A DNA stretch of 64,000 bases from Myxococcales bacterium (GTDB lineage Bacteria > Myxococcota_A > Polyangia > Palsa-1104 > JAEUJZ01), in assembly GCA_016794465.1 (NCBI GenBank), contig JAEUKA010000089.1, forward strand, positions 1 to 64,000. Direction: 5' to 3'. Made by a program: the position numbers and the translations under genes. Of this stretch, positions 16,623-25,341 are shown in pieces (the first letter of the stretch is position 1; every line of letters starts with the position of its first letter). The notes beneath the pieces are model-generated. The model was not told the DNA's origin and made no database searches. It saw nothing but the letters and a program-made list of their open reading frames with translations.

Positions 16623-18443
16623 ATGAAGCCCATGACTGCTCGGCCCTCTCTCTCGCTTCGTCGGGTACGGGCGTACACGCTGTCGGCGCTGTCCCTGCTG
16701 CTCGCGGCCTCTTCCCCAGTGACCCTCGGTAGCGCACTTGCACAGTCGGCCCCCGTTTCGCCTACCGTGCCCGCTCCCGCTCCCCCAGCCGCCGCCCCTG
16801 GAGCGCCAGTCGTCAAGCCCAAGCCGGTCGCCAAAGCGGCTGTGCCCAGAGCGCCGGCTGCTCCAAAAGCTCCCGCTGGCCCCAAGCCGCTCGGCGCTCC
16901 CCCCAAGAGTCCTGTTCTTGGCAAGGCCGAGGTCTATCAGCGAGCGGCACCAGCGACGGTGTTTCTGATTGCCAAAGACGGCAACCGCTTTAACTCCGCG
17001 CTCGGCGTCGTGGTCAAGCCCAACGGCGTCGTGGTCAGTGACTCGCGGCTGGTGTCCGGGGTCGAAAAGGGTCAGGTCTACGCATTTTTGTACGACCCGT
17101 CCTTTGCGGGCGACGAAGATCCGCTGATCTTCTTGCGCGCCAACCAGGCCAAGGCGCTGCCGGTGCAAGTGGTGCGGATGGATGCGCCCAATCACCTGCT
17201 GCTGCTCCAGCTGCCCGAGCCGCCGGTCAAGCAGCCGTATAAGTCGCTTGATCTTTTCGATATGCGGTCTGCAACGACGGTCGGGGTGGATGTGATCGGC
17301 CTGCGTACTCACGGTCGGCAGACCCTGGCGATGATGACCGGGACGATTATGTCGGTGCGTCCGGGGGCGATCGAAACCGAGCCTGCGCTGACGCTGGAAC
17401 ATACCGGAGGACCGCTGCTCTCATCGAGTGGTCGGCTGCTCGGCATCGTGACGTTTGCGGACAAGGCCGTTGATACTGCTGGCGTGGCCCGTCCCGTCGA
17501 GTTGATCAACAGCTTGCTCATCGGAATGGCCGGCAGCGCGGTGAGCACGCCCGCTAGCTCGAATCCAGAGCCGGCTGCCGAGTCCCGCAACAGCGTCGAG
17601 GCAGTGCGAATTGCACTTGGCAACGCGCTCGCCCAAAAGTTCGACAAGCGCCCGGCGCTGATCCTGCACAGCGAGTTTGTTCACTCGATGGCGCTGCGCG
17701 GTCGCATTCCCATCAAAGACTTCGACTCGGTCGAGTTCGTCAACGGCATTGTCTCGTCGCTCACCAAGGACAGCCCCACCAAGGCCAAGGCCGTCGCCGA
17801 GCTGTTCCCGATGCTCATCACCGATAAGAAAGGTCGCGCGTTCCGTCGCGAAGGCACCAAGTATTTGATGGTACCGACGAGCGAGTTCGGCGTGGTGGCC
17901 ATCGACGACGCAACCGGCATGCTGTTCGCGTCGGACAACAAGAGGCAGCTCAACTATTACGACGCAGAGGGCAAGAGCTGGCGCCCGACGCACCTGTCGC
18001 CGGTCAGCCAGGTCGCTGTCTCGGGCGGCAAGGTGTTCGCGATCCTCGACGATGGCCGGCTTATCAAGGCAACCGTCGACGGCAAGGACTCGCTGCAGCT
18101 GTGGCCAAAGCTCATCAAGGGCGGCAGCCTGACCGCGTCGCAGGGCGTGCTGTATCTGTTCGACGGCGACAAGATCTACCGCTATCGCAACGACGCGTGG
18201 GACAGCAAGGGCAAGCCGGTGGCGTTTGCGATGCAGCAGCTCGTCGTCAAAGGCGATGCCTACTACGGGCTTGACCTGAACGGCCGGGTGTTTTCGTCGG
18301 TGGCGCAGCGCTACATCGATCGAGATGCCAACATCTTCAAGCTGTGGCCGATTGGTCGCGACCTGATGGTCATTACCAAAGACAACCTGCGCTTCTATTA
18401 CTCTGTCGAAGACGATCAGTGGCGACCTTGGACCCAGTGGTAA
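16623..18443 (+). CDS. Exported trypsin-fold protein with degenerate catalytic sites and a C-terminal propeller-like region
   Basis: A 606-residue protein. Starting at ATG 16623 gives a signal peptide (basic start, LSALSLLLAASSPVTLGSALA). A Pro/Ala/Lys-rich linker follows (to about residue 100), then a DegP/S1C-like domain: LGVVVKPNGVVVSDSRLVSG, and LEHTGGPLLSSSGRLLGIVTF at the usual active-site loop. The usual TAxHVV His is replaced (SDSRLV) and GNSGGP reads HTGGP, so Thr stands at the Ser place; catalysis looks lost. The last 230 residues have strand repeats with YLMVPTSEFGVVAIDDATG and IYRYRNDAWDSKGK, like a beta-propeller. The start of NDH-2 overlaps the stop. Confidence 0.6.
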   Translation: MKPMTARPSLSLRRVRAYTLSALSLLLAASSPVTLGSALAQSAPVSPTVPAPAPPAAAPGAPVVKPKPVAKAAVPRAPAAPKAPAGPKPLGAPPKSPVLGKAEVYQRAAPATVFLIAKDGNRFNSALGVVVKPNGVVVSDSRLVSGVEKGQVYAFLYDPSFAGDEDPLIFLRANQAKALPVQVVRMDAPNHLLLLQLPEPPVKQPYKSLDLFDMRSATTVGVDVIGLRTHGRQTLAMMTGTIMSVRPGAIETEPALTLEHTGGPLLSSSGRLLGIVTFADKAVDTAGVARPVELINSLLIGMAGSAVSTPASSNPEPAAESRNSVEAVRIALGNALAQKFDKRPALILHSEFVHSMALRGRIPIKDFDSVEFVNGIVSSLTKDSPTKAKAVAELFPMLITDKKGRAFRREGTKYLMVPTSEFGVVAIDDATGMLFASDNKRQLNYYDAEGKSWRPTHLSPVSQVAVSGGKVFAILDDGRLIKATVDGKDSLQLWPKLIKGGSLTASQGVLYLFDGDKIYRYRNDAWDSKGKPVAFAMQQLVVKGDAYYGLDLNGRVFSSVAQRYIDRDANIFKLWPIGRDLMVITKDNLRFYYSVEDDQWRPWTQW

Positions 18444-19810
18444 AACACGCCGCACTGCCGCACGTCGTGATCATCGGCGGAGGCTTTGCTGGACTCACTG
18501 CTGCCAAAGAGCTCGACGGGGCGCGGGTGCGGGTCACGTTGGTCGATCGGCTCAACCATCACCTCTTTCAGCCACTCCTGTATCAGGTCGCGATGGCGGG
18601 CCTGTCGCCAGCCGATATTGCCGCGCCGATTCGATCGGTGGTGCGCTTTCAGCCGAATGTGAGCGTGCTGCTCGCCGAGGTCCAAGACATCAGTGTCACC
18701 GATCGAGTCGTCAAGCTGGACCGAGGCGAGCTTTCCTACGACTACCTGATCGTCTGCGCGGGGGCGCAAAACCACTACTTTGGGCACGACGACTGGGCCA
18801 AGTATGCCGTCGGGCTCAAGGATCTGGACGATGCGGTCGAGGTCCGTCGGCGGGTGCTGCTGGCCTTTGAAGCAGCGGAGCGAACCCCCGACCCGACCGA
18901 GCGTGAGCGCCTGCTGACCTTCGTCGTCGTCGGTGGTGGCCCAACCGGGGTCGAGCTGGCCGGCGCCCTCGGAGAGCTGTCGCGCCACGTCCTCGCCCGG
19001 GACTTTCGCAACATCGACCCCGCCCACGCCAAGATCATCCTGATCGAAGGAGGCGAGCGCATCCTCACGTCGTTTCCCGATCACCTGGCGATGCGCGCCG
19101 TCCGTGACTTGGGACAGCTCGGCGTCGAGGTCCGCTGCAACCTCCGCGTCAGCAAGATCGATGGCCGGGGCGTCGAGGCAAATGGCAAGCAGATCCCGAC
19201 CGCGACCGTCCTGTGGGCCGCCGGAGTCCGAGGCTCACCGCTCGGCGCAAAGCTCGGTGGAGAGGTCGATCGCCAAGGCCGAGTGGTCGTAAACCCCGAT
19301 CTCTCCGTCGGCAGCCACCGCGAGGTCTTTGCCATCGGCGACATGGCCGCGTTTCTTCACCAGGACGGCAAGCCCCTGCCCGGCGTCAGCCCCGTCGCCA
19401 TTCAGCAAGCAAAGAAAGTCATCCAGAACCTGTTTGCCGATCTCGAAGGCCAGCCGCGCACCCCGTTTGCCTACTTCGACAAAGGCAGCATGGCCACCAT
19501 CGGACGCGCCGCCGCGATTGCCCACATTGGCCGGCTTCAGATCGGTGGCTTCTTTGCGTGGCTGTTGTGGCTGCTGGTCCACATTTTCTTCTTGATCACC
19601 TTCCGCAACCGCGTCGCAGTGCTGTTCAACTGGGCCTACCAGTACTTCACCTACAAGCGCGGCGCGCGGCTGATCACCGGTCACAGGCTCAAGGCCGGCG
19701 CCGAGTCCGATGTCGCGATCTCCGCCCTGCCGCGCAGTGCCCTTACCCCGGCAATCGTCGCTGGAGCCGCTCCCCCCGCTGCGAGTCCGCCGGCGGCTCC
19801 TCACCCATAA
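18437..19810 (+). CDS. ndh: Type II NADH dehydrogenase (NDH-2)
   Basis: A 457-residue flavoprotein that oxidises NADH and reduces quinone at the membrane without pumping protons. The FAD site is VVIIGGGFAGLTAAKEL, the NADH site VVVGGGPTGVELAGALGEL, and the second FAD-binding element is VFAIGDMAAF. A hydrophobic C-terminal segment (GFFAWLLWLLVHIFFLITF) is the membrane anchor typical of this family, followed by a basic region. The GTG start at 18437 overlaps the stop of the preceding gene (GTGGTAA), which suggests translational coupling. A Pro/Ala tail ends the protein. Confidence 0.93.
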   Translation: MVKHAALPHVVIIGGGFAGLTAAKELDGARVRVTLVDRLNHHLFQPLLYQVAMAGLSPADIAAPIRSVVRFQPNVSVLLAEVQDISVTDRVVKLDRGELSYDYLIVCAGAQNHYFGHDDWAKYAVGLKDLDDAVEVRRRVLLAFEAAERTPDPTERERLLTFVVVGGGPTGVELAGALGELSRHVLARDFRNIDPAHAKIILIEGGERILTSFPDHLAMRAVRDLGQLGVEVRCNLRVSKIDGRGVEANGKQIPTATVLWAAGVRGSPLGAKLGGEVDRQGRVVVNPDLSVGSHREVFAIGDMAAFLHQDGKPLPGVSPVAIQQAKKVIQNLFADLEGQPRTPFAYFDKGSMATIGRAAAIAHIGRLQIGGFFAWLLWLLVHIFFLITFRNRVAVLFNWAYQYFTYKRGARLITGHRLKAGAESDVAISALPRSALTPAIVAGAAPPAASPPAAPHP

Positions 19811-19887
19811 CGCGCGGCTCTCCGGTCGCTTGGTGTTTCGCCTGGACCTGGCCGAGGCCCTACAATGGTGCATGCGAAAGGGACCCC

Positions 19888-20826
19888 ATGGCTGAGCCTC
19901 TGCTTTCCGTCAAGAGCCTGCGTGTCGACTACGAGGACATCACCGCCGTCGATGACGTGTCGTTTCAGGTCGAAGCCGGCATGGTCTACGGCCTGATTGG
20001 TCCGAATGGCGCCGGCAAGACCTCGATCATTCGCGTGATTGCGACGCTGCTCCAGCCCACCTATGGCCAGGTTCGCGTCTGTGACATCGATCTCCTCAGC
20101 GAGCCGCTGCGGGCGCTGCATCACCTGGGCTTTATGCCCGACATGCCGCCGCTGTACGACGATCTCTATGTCGAGGAGTTCTTGCAGCTGTTCGCTTCGG
20201 CCTATGGACTCGACGGGGCCGCGCGGACAAAGCGCATTGATGAGCTGCTCGACAAAGTGCAGCTTGGCGACAAGCGCCGCACTCCCGCCGGCGAGCTGTC
20301 CCGAGGCATGAAGCAGCGGCTGTTTCTGGCCAAGACGCTGCTGCACGACCCCAAGGTGCTACTCCTCGATGAGCCGGCTTCGGGACTGGACCCACGGGCG
20401 CGACTCGATCTGCGCGATGTCATCGTCGAGCTAGGCCGCGCCGGCAAGGCAGTCGTCGTCTCCAGTCACATCCTCGCCGAGATGGCCGACTTCTGTAACA
20501 GCGTTGGCATCATGGAGCGCGGCAAGATGCTCTTGTCGGGCCGCATCGACGACATCTTGAAGCAGCTTCGCCCCGGTCTTCTGCTGCGGGTGCGACTCCT
20601 GACTGCCGACGACCGACTTGGGGCCACACTCACCGCCATCCCATCCGTCAGCGAGGTCGAAGTCGAGGGTAGCCAGGCCACCTTCAAGCTCGCTGGGGAT
20701 GGCGAAGCTGCCGCCGCCGTGCTCCGCGAGCTGGTCCACAAGGACTTCCGCGTGACCGAATACCGAGAGATGACTTCAAACCTGCAGGACATCTTCTTGC
20801 AGGTGTCCACTGGGAGGGTGTCATGA
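19888..20826 (+). CDS. ABC transporter ATP-binding protein
   Basis: A 312-residue nucleotide-binding subunit of an ABC-2-type exporter. It has Walker A GPNGAGKTSIIR, signature LSRGMKQRLFLAK, Walker B VLLLDEPASGLDP and the switch His in VVVSSHILAEM. The extra C-terminal 80 residues are of the kind found in CcmA/NatA-like proteins. The stop overlaps the permease start (ATGA), so both subunits are made together. Substrate is not evident from sequence. Confidence 0.93.
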   Translation: MAEPLLSVKSLRVDYEDITAVDDVSFQVEAGMVYGLIGPNGAGKTSIIRVIATLLQPTYGQVRVCDIDLLSEPLRALHHLGFMPDMPPLYDDLYVEEFLQLFASAYGLDGAARTKRIDELLDKVQLGDKRRTPAGELSRGMKQRLFLAKTLLHDPKVLLLDEPASGLDPRARLDLRDVIVELGRAGKAVVVSSHILAEMADFCNSVGIMERGKMLLSGRIDDILKQLRPGLLLRVRLLTADDRLGATLTAIPSVSEVEVEGSQATFKLAGDGEAAAAVLRELVHKDFRVTEYREMTSNLQDIFLQVSTGRVS

Positions 20827-22388
20827 GCGAGCCAGTCGTCCGAATCTTCGACAACCCCATCTTGACGGCCCAAGCGCGACGGCGACTGCGGCCTACCCAG
20901 CTCCTGTCCTCGGCGCTGATCAGCGGCCTTCTGGGAGTCTGCGGCGTGCTGCTGTCGGTGGTCGCCAAGGACCAGCGCGAAGGCTTTACCTCGCTCAGTT
21001 ATGTGCTGCTCTCGGCCATCGGCATCGTGCTGCTGCTGCGGGGCAGCAACCGGGTCGCCGAAGCCGTGCGTGAGGAGCGCGAGAGCGGCCTGCTCGACTT
21101 TCACCGCGCCACCCCTACCACCCCGTGGACCGATGGACTGGGCTACCTGCTCGGCTGTCCGTCGCGTGAGTACCTGATTGCCGGCATCTTGGCGGCGTTT
21201 GCCCTGGGCGTGGCGCCGCTGTCGAAGTTCGGTCTGCCGGTGATGGCCTGCTCGCTGCTGGTGCTGGTCGTCAACACCCTGCTCTTTCACAGCTTCGCGC
21301 TGTGGGTCGGACTGTCGGTCGCCCATCGCCGAGGCGCTTCGGGCATTGTGGTCGGGACGCTGCTGTCCCTGCTGCTCGCCGGCTGGTCGGTGCGCGGCTT
21401 TGGTGCGATTGCCTACTTCACCCCGTATCCGGCGCTGATGCAGCTGCTCTCGTCCAGCTCTTCGGGCAGCACCTCATCCGACGCCCAGGTGACGTTCTTT
21501 GGGATGCCGATTCACGCGCTCGCCCTGACCGTGCTGGTGCAAGTCAGCATGCTGTTTGCCCTGGGACACGCCATTGCCCGCAAGCTGCGCCAAGATGACA
21601 CGACCTCGTTTTCCCGCCTGGGGACGCTGTACCTGTTTGCCTGGATTGCCTTTCTATCGCTCGGGGCGGCGTGGCAGTGGATTGTGCCGGGGACGCAGGC
21701 CCAGTCGCCATCCTCCGATCACGGCGCGATCATCCTGCTGGGCTACCTGACGCTGGCGACGTTGCTGGCGGCGGCGCTGCTGCTGGGGCAGGTGCCGACC
21801 TACTTGACGCTGCTGCGGGCCCTGCGGCGGGCGAAGCGGGTCGGCACCACCGAGCTGAGCTGGCTCGACGAAGGGGGCCGCACCGAGACGCTGACCTGCG
21901 GGCTGTGGGTCCTGACCATTGCTGGCTTGTTTGTCATCAGCCGTGCGATGGGGCCGCGTGTGACCGGACCGCTGCTGGGTGAGCCGGTGGCGCTGGTGGT
22001 CGCGGCGGTGCTGGCCTATCTACTGTTTGTGCAGAGCGCCAGCGAGTACGTCCGCTTTCGCCATCGCGCTGCGCCCCAAGCGGTGGCGGTGCTGGTGTTC
22101 TTTGCCTCGCACATCCTGCCGTTCCTGCTCAGCTTCGTGTTCGGGGGTCCCGACAAGCAGGTCGGCCAGCTGGTGATGGCGACAAGTCCCCTGTTCGCGA
22201 TCGAGACTGCCGCCGGTCAGCTGAGCCAGCACTGGCTGCCTGGGGGCAAGTCGTCCAGCCTCCAGCCGCTGAGCCTCTATGTCTCGCTGGCTGTGACCCT
22301 GGCCCTGTCCGCGTTCTTCTTCATCGAGAGCCGCCGCAGCCAGCGCGAGCTCGCCCGCAAGATCGCCGCCTCCCCGAGCGCGTCGTAA
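20823..22388 (+). CDS. ABC-2-type permease, partner of the upstream ATPase
   Basis: A 521-residue integral membrane protein with about 11-12 hydrophobic helices, for example LLSSALISGLLGVCGVLLSVV, SYVLLSAIGIVLLL and AALLLGQVPTYLTLL. After the first two helices it has the motif EAVREERESGLLDFHRATP (an amphipathic element like those that couple to the ATPase in ABC-2 permeases). It ends with an Arg-rich cytosolic tail. It probably exports a lipid, an antibiotic or a protein factor; the cargo is not given by the neighbours. Confidence 0.85.
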   Translation: MSEPVVRIFDNPILTAQARRRLRPTQLLSSALISGLLGVCGVLLSVVAKDQREGFTSLSYVLLSAIGIVLLLRGSNRVAEAVREERESGLLDFHRATPTTPWTDGLGYLLGCPSREYLIAGILAAFALGVAPLSKFGLPVMACSLLVLVVNTLLFHSFALWVGLSVAHRRGASGIVVGTLLSLLLAGWSVRGFGAIAYFTPYPALMQLLSSSSSGSTSSDAQVTFFGMPIHALALTVLVQVSMLFALGHAIARKLRQDDTTSFSRLGTLYLFAWIAFLSLGAAWQWIVPGTQAQSPSSDHGAIILLGYLTLATLLAAALLLGQVPTYLTLLRALRRAKRVGTTELSWLDEGGRTETLTCGLWVLTIAGLFVISRAMGPRVTGPLLGEPVALVVAAVLAYLLFVQSASEYVRFRHRAAPQAVAVLVFFASHILPFLLSFVFGGPDKQVGQLVMATSPLFAIETAAGQLSQHWLPGGKSSSLQPLSLYVSLAVTLALSAFFFIESRRSQRELARKIAASPSAS

Positions 22389-22401
22389 GTCCCGCCCTGC
22401 C

Positions 22402-23349
22402 ATGTCCGCTGTCGCTTCGTCCGCTTCGCCCGCGCCTCCCTCGCGCAGTGCCGGCTTTGCCTTCATCCTGGGCGCCGCCCTCAGCTGGAGCCTCGCCGGC
22501 CTGGGCATCAAGTCCGTCCCGCTGAGCGCCCTGAGCATCGTCAGCCTGCGTGCCCTGTTCGCCCTGCCCGTCTTCGCCTTCGTCCTCTGGTTCCGCGTCC
22601 GCTCGGACCTGCCGGCGGTGCTGCGGCTTGGCCTGAGCCGCTGGCAGACCTGGGTGGCGGCGCTCAGCTACACGTTTACGATGCTGTCGTTCGTGCTCGC
22701 CTGCAAGCTGACCACGTCCGCCAACGCCATCCTCCTCCAGTACACCGCGCCCATCTACGTCATCTTGCTGTCGCGGCCCCTGCTGGGTGAGCGGGTCGGG
22801 CGGGCCGATGTGCTGGCGGTCCTCGGCTGCTTCCTCGGCATTGGCTGGTTCTTTCTGGAGCAGCTATCGACCTCGGGGCGGTACGGCAACCTGCTGGCGC
22901 TGCTGTCCGGTGCGAGCCTGGGCCTTCTGCCGCTGCTGCTGCGCCGGGCCGAGCAGCCTCACCCCGCTGCCAGCGCCCAGACCCGCGAGCGCTTGGTGTT
23001 TGTGCCGACCGTGGTGCTGCTGCTGGGCAACGTCTTGGCCGCGCTGGTCGGAGCCCCCGCCGCGCTGACCGGACCGTGGCCAGGGCCGGTGACCTGGCTG
23101 TGGCTGGCGGTGCTGGGCGTGGTGCAGATTGGGCTCGCCTACCTGCTGTATGCCGCTGGGGTCCGCAGGCTGCGTGCGGTCGAGAGCCTGATGCTCGCCT
23201 CACTGGAGCCGATCCTGAACCCACTCTGGGTCGCCCTCGGCACCGGAGAGCTTCCCAGCCGCGCCGCGCTCTGCGGCGGCCTGCTCATCCTCGCCTCCGT
23301 CCTAAGCCACGGCCTCCACACCACCCTCCGCCCCAAACCCCCCCGCTGA
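22402..23349 (+). CDS. EamA/DMT-family transporter
   Basis: A 315-residue drug/metabolite transporter with ten hydrophobic helices and two EamA repeats (first about 15-150, second about 165-305): GAALSWSLAGLGIKSVPLSALS and the repeat AGVRRLRAVESLMLASLEPILNPLWVAL. Typical substrates are amino acids or nucleotides. It lies 13 bp after the ABC permease, so it is probably in the same transcript. The last 38 bases of the gene (part of HTTLRPKPPR and the stop) are repeated at 24855-24896 beyond the DNA methyltransferase gene, a sign that something was inserted or duplicated here. Confidence 0.88.
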   Translation: MSAVASSASPAPPSRSAGFAFILGAALSWSLAGLGIKSVPLSALSIVSLRALFALPVFAFVLWFRVRSDLPAVLRLGLSRWQTWVAALSYTFTMLSFVLACKLTTSANAILLQYTAPIYVILLSRPLLGERVGRADVLAVLGCFLGIGWFFLEQLSTSGRYGNLLALLSGASLGLLPLLLRRAEQPHPAASAQTRERLVFVPTVVLLLGNVLAALVGAPAALTGPWPGPVTWLWLAVLGVVQIGLAYLLYAAGVRRLRAVESLMLASLEPILNPLWVALGTGELPSRAALCGGLLILASVLSHGLHTTLRPKPPR

Positions 23350-23353
23350 CCCC
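23312..23353 (+). repeat. 42-bp direct repeat, left copy (3' end of the EamA gene)
   Basis: The 42 bp beginning GCCTCCACACCACCCTCCG and ending GCTGACCCC are identical to 24855-24896. The segment contains the last twelve EamA codons and the stop. The copies flank a 1.5-kb segment carrying one DNA methyltransferase gene. Confidence 0.95.
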
Positions 23354-23355
23354 TA

Positions 23356-23407
23356 ACTGTTTCAACAGCATTCATCCTCCCCAGATCACTGGCCCACCGT
23401 TCGACAG
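23356..23407. repeat. Remnant of the 42-bp palindrome-centred repeat, left of the methyltransferase
   Basis: The sequence ACTGTTTCAACAGCATTCATCC, CTCCCCAGATCACTGG and then a second ACCGTT matches the degenerate units at 25240-25323 (ACTGTTTTGGGTAGGTTTCATCC, CTCCCCAAACACTGG). So one to one-and-a-half repeat units sit between the left direct repeat and the methyltransferase stop codon, mirroring the larger array to the right of the second copy. Confidence 0.75.
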
Positions 23408-24802
23408 TCACGGGAGGGCTTGTTCGAGCTGTTCGAGGCTTGGATACCGCAGGCGTCGTAAGTCGGTGGCGTTGACTTGCGTGTGTCCGCTGAAGGTGCG
23501 GAAGTAATCGTCTACGGCCTGGGAGTTGAGGTAAGCGACCAGACCTCGGGCGACGGCTACCGGCAATCCCTGCCGGTTTCGGTGGATGACGTTGAGGTGG
23601 TTCTCAAATCCCACGCTGGCTTCTGGCAACGAGCCTTCATCGAGCAGGTAAGCGACAATCCGGCGCTTTTCTTCCTTGGCACTTAGACGGCGTAAAATCA
23701 CATAACAGCCGCGTGGCATAAGCCACTTCTCTGTCTCTGCGTTCCTGACGATCGCGTTGGGCTTGCGTCCTTCTTTCGGCCACTCGATCTGACCGCTGGC
23801 AAAGTGTGAGGCATAGAGCAACGGCACCGTTCCAGCTTCCGACTGCATACGCAGATGTTCCCGTAGACGAAAGTCTACGACCGGGCCAGTGCAGACATCA
23901 ATTCCGATTTCACGCAGGGCAAAGCCCGGTAAACCATGATGAGCCTGCGAACCGAGCGTAGGAACATGAATAAAACATTCCTCATCGCCCGGAGTCACCA
24001 GCTCAAAAAAGCTGCATTGCCGCTGCCGAAGATCAGCAAGACTTGGATCAGAAGAGGTCGATACTGCAACTTCACCCTGCTTCCCGCCAACGATCATGCG
24101 CAGAATGATGTTCTCTTGCAGAACCTTGTCATCTGAAAAAGCCTGATCACGCCTGTCGAAGACATGGAGATGGGTGATTGCAACCCGATCCAAGAGCCAG
24201 TACCGGAACGGCTTGAAGTAAAGACCATTCATGAAGCTGCGCGGAACGATGCCGACGATCTGCGCGCCCGGCTTGCACAGGGCAATCGTACAAGCCAAAA
24301 AACAAGTATAGAGGTTGCTCGTTTCGAGGCCTAGCTTGCGCATGAGAAATCGGTGTACTGAGTTTGTATTGATTTTCTTATAAGGTGGATTAAGAATCGC
24401 GTGCGTATAATTTGGTTTCTCTCCTGCGCACAAGAGTCGAACCGTATGCTCAATGAAGTCTGTAGGCTCAACAGTAGCGACAACATTTCGCAGCCCAGCC
24501 AGCGTTTCGTGAAGGTCGGCTTGGAACGCGGATTCGAGTTCGTAACAAGTGGCCGCGATCGTTCGATGCCCGCAGGACGTTTCAGCATACTGCGCAACAG
24601 CGGCAGTTAATAATCCGATTCCGGCTCCGGGATCGAGCAGGTGTATCTCCTCATCAGCGGAAAATTCCAGCATCGATGCCATATAGCGAGCTACGGGAGC
24701 AGGCGTAAAAAATTGGCCCAAGGCCGAGCGATGCTGGCGATCAAGACCGCGCGTGGCTCGAAGGCGGCGATTTTCGAGCACTTCTGAGCTGACAGGTTCC
24801 AT
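23408..24802 (-). CDS. N6-adenine DNA methyltransferase, Eco57I-like, without an adjacent restriction gene
   Basis: A 464-residue class I methyltransferase. FFTPAPVARYMASM is the HsdM/N6-MTase entry motif, HLLDPGAGIGLLTAAV is the SAM-binding motif I, and AILNPPYKKI is motif IV (NPPY, adenine-specific). The C-terminal 200 residues would form the DNA target-recognition part. Eco57I-like enzymes methylate adenine in a specific site and usually sit with or are fused to a nuclease; here no nuclease is seen. The gene is more A/T-rich than its neighbours and is flanked by perfect 42-bp direct repeats, both signs of transfer. It could be an orphan regulatory methyltransferase or a leftover of a restriction system. 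Confidence 0.88.
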   Translation of the reverse strand: MEPVSSEVLENRRLRATRGLDRQHRSALGQFFTPAPVARYMASMLEFSADEEIHLLDPGAGIGLLTAAVAQYAETSCGHRTIAATCYELESAFQADLHETLAGLRNVVATVEPTDFIEHTVRLLCAGEKPNYTHAILNPPYKKINTNSVHRFLMRKLGLETSNLYTCFLACTIALCKPGAQIVGIVPRSFMNGLYFKPFRYWLLDRVAITHLHVFDRRDQAFSDDKVLQENIILRMIVGGKQGEVAVSTSSDPSLADLRQRQCSFFELVTPGDEECFIHVPTLGSQAHHGLPGFALREIGIDVCTGPVVDFRLREHLRMQSEAGTVPLLYASHFASGQIEWPKEGRKPNAIVRNAETEKWLMPRGCYVILRRLSAKEEKRRIVAYLLDEGSLPEASVGFENHLNVIHRNRQGLPVAVARGLVAYLNSQAVDDYFRTFSGHTQVNATDLRRLRYPSLEQLEQALP

Positions 24803-24854
24803 CCGGGTAGTATCTAGACCACGCTGTCAGGAATGGAAAGAGCAGAACCGCCCA

Positions 24855-24896
24855 GCCTCCACACCACCCTCCGCCCCAAACCCCCCCGCTGACCCC
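24855..24896 (+). repeat. 42-bp direct repeat, right copy
   Basis: Identical to 23312-23353, which is the 3' end of the EamA gene. This copy has no EamA gene in front of it. It lies 52 bp upstream of the methyltransferase start codon (minus strand) and 5 bp ahead of the large repeat array. Confidence 0.95.
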
Positions 24897-24901
24897 CCAT
24901 G

Positions 24902-25323
24902 ACCGTTTAGAAGTGAATGAACTCACCGCCAAGCCCTGGCGGTCACCGTTTAGAAGTGAATGAACTCACTTCCAAGCCCTGGCGGTCGCGGTTTGAAGTG
25001 AATGAACTCACTTCCAAGCCCTGGTCACCACGGTTTCAAGTGAGTTCACTCACCGCCAAGCCCTGGTCGCTACCGTTTCAAGCGAGTGAACTCACTTCCA
25101 AGCCCTGGCGGTCACCGTTTCAAGCGAGTGAACTCACTTCCAAGCCCTGGCGGTCACCGTTTCAAGTGAGTTCACTCACTTCCAAGCCCTGGCGGTCACT
25201 GTTTCAAGTGAGTGAAAGCTCCCCGGATCGATGGCTGCCACTGTTTTGGGTAGGTTTCATCCTCCCCAAACACTGGAGGTCACTGTTCCAGGTAGGTTTC
25301 ATCCTTTTTCCTGGGGCGGGCGC
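24902..25323. repeat. Array of about ten 42-bp palindrome-centred tandem repeats (array 1)
   Basis: Units begin with ACCGTTT at 24902, 24945, 24988, 25030, 25072, 25114, 25156 and 25198, with degenerate units at 25240 and 25282. The period is 43 bp for the first two and 42 bp after. Each good unit holds a dyad AAGTGAG-NNNN-CTCACTT followed by CCAAGCCCTGG. The four central bases are TGAA in some units and TTCA in others (its reverse complement), so the palindrome centre is flipped between units. The array fills the gap between the methyltransferase segment and kdsC. There are no variable spacers, so it is not CRISPR. Confidence 0.92.
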
Positions 25324-25341
25324 CTGACATACTTCGCCGCC

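Noticed and set aside
24902..25323. CRISPR array
   Set aside because: The whole 42-bp unit is repeated; there are no constant repeats separated by variable spacers and no cas genes.
24917..25327. 136-residue protein of 14-residue repeats encoded by array 1
   Set aside because: A period divisible by three keeps any frame open. There is no ribosome site, and the first units of 43 bp and degenerate units break any consistent peptide repeat. DNA-level dyads explain the pattern better.
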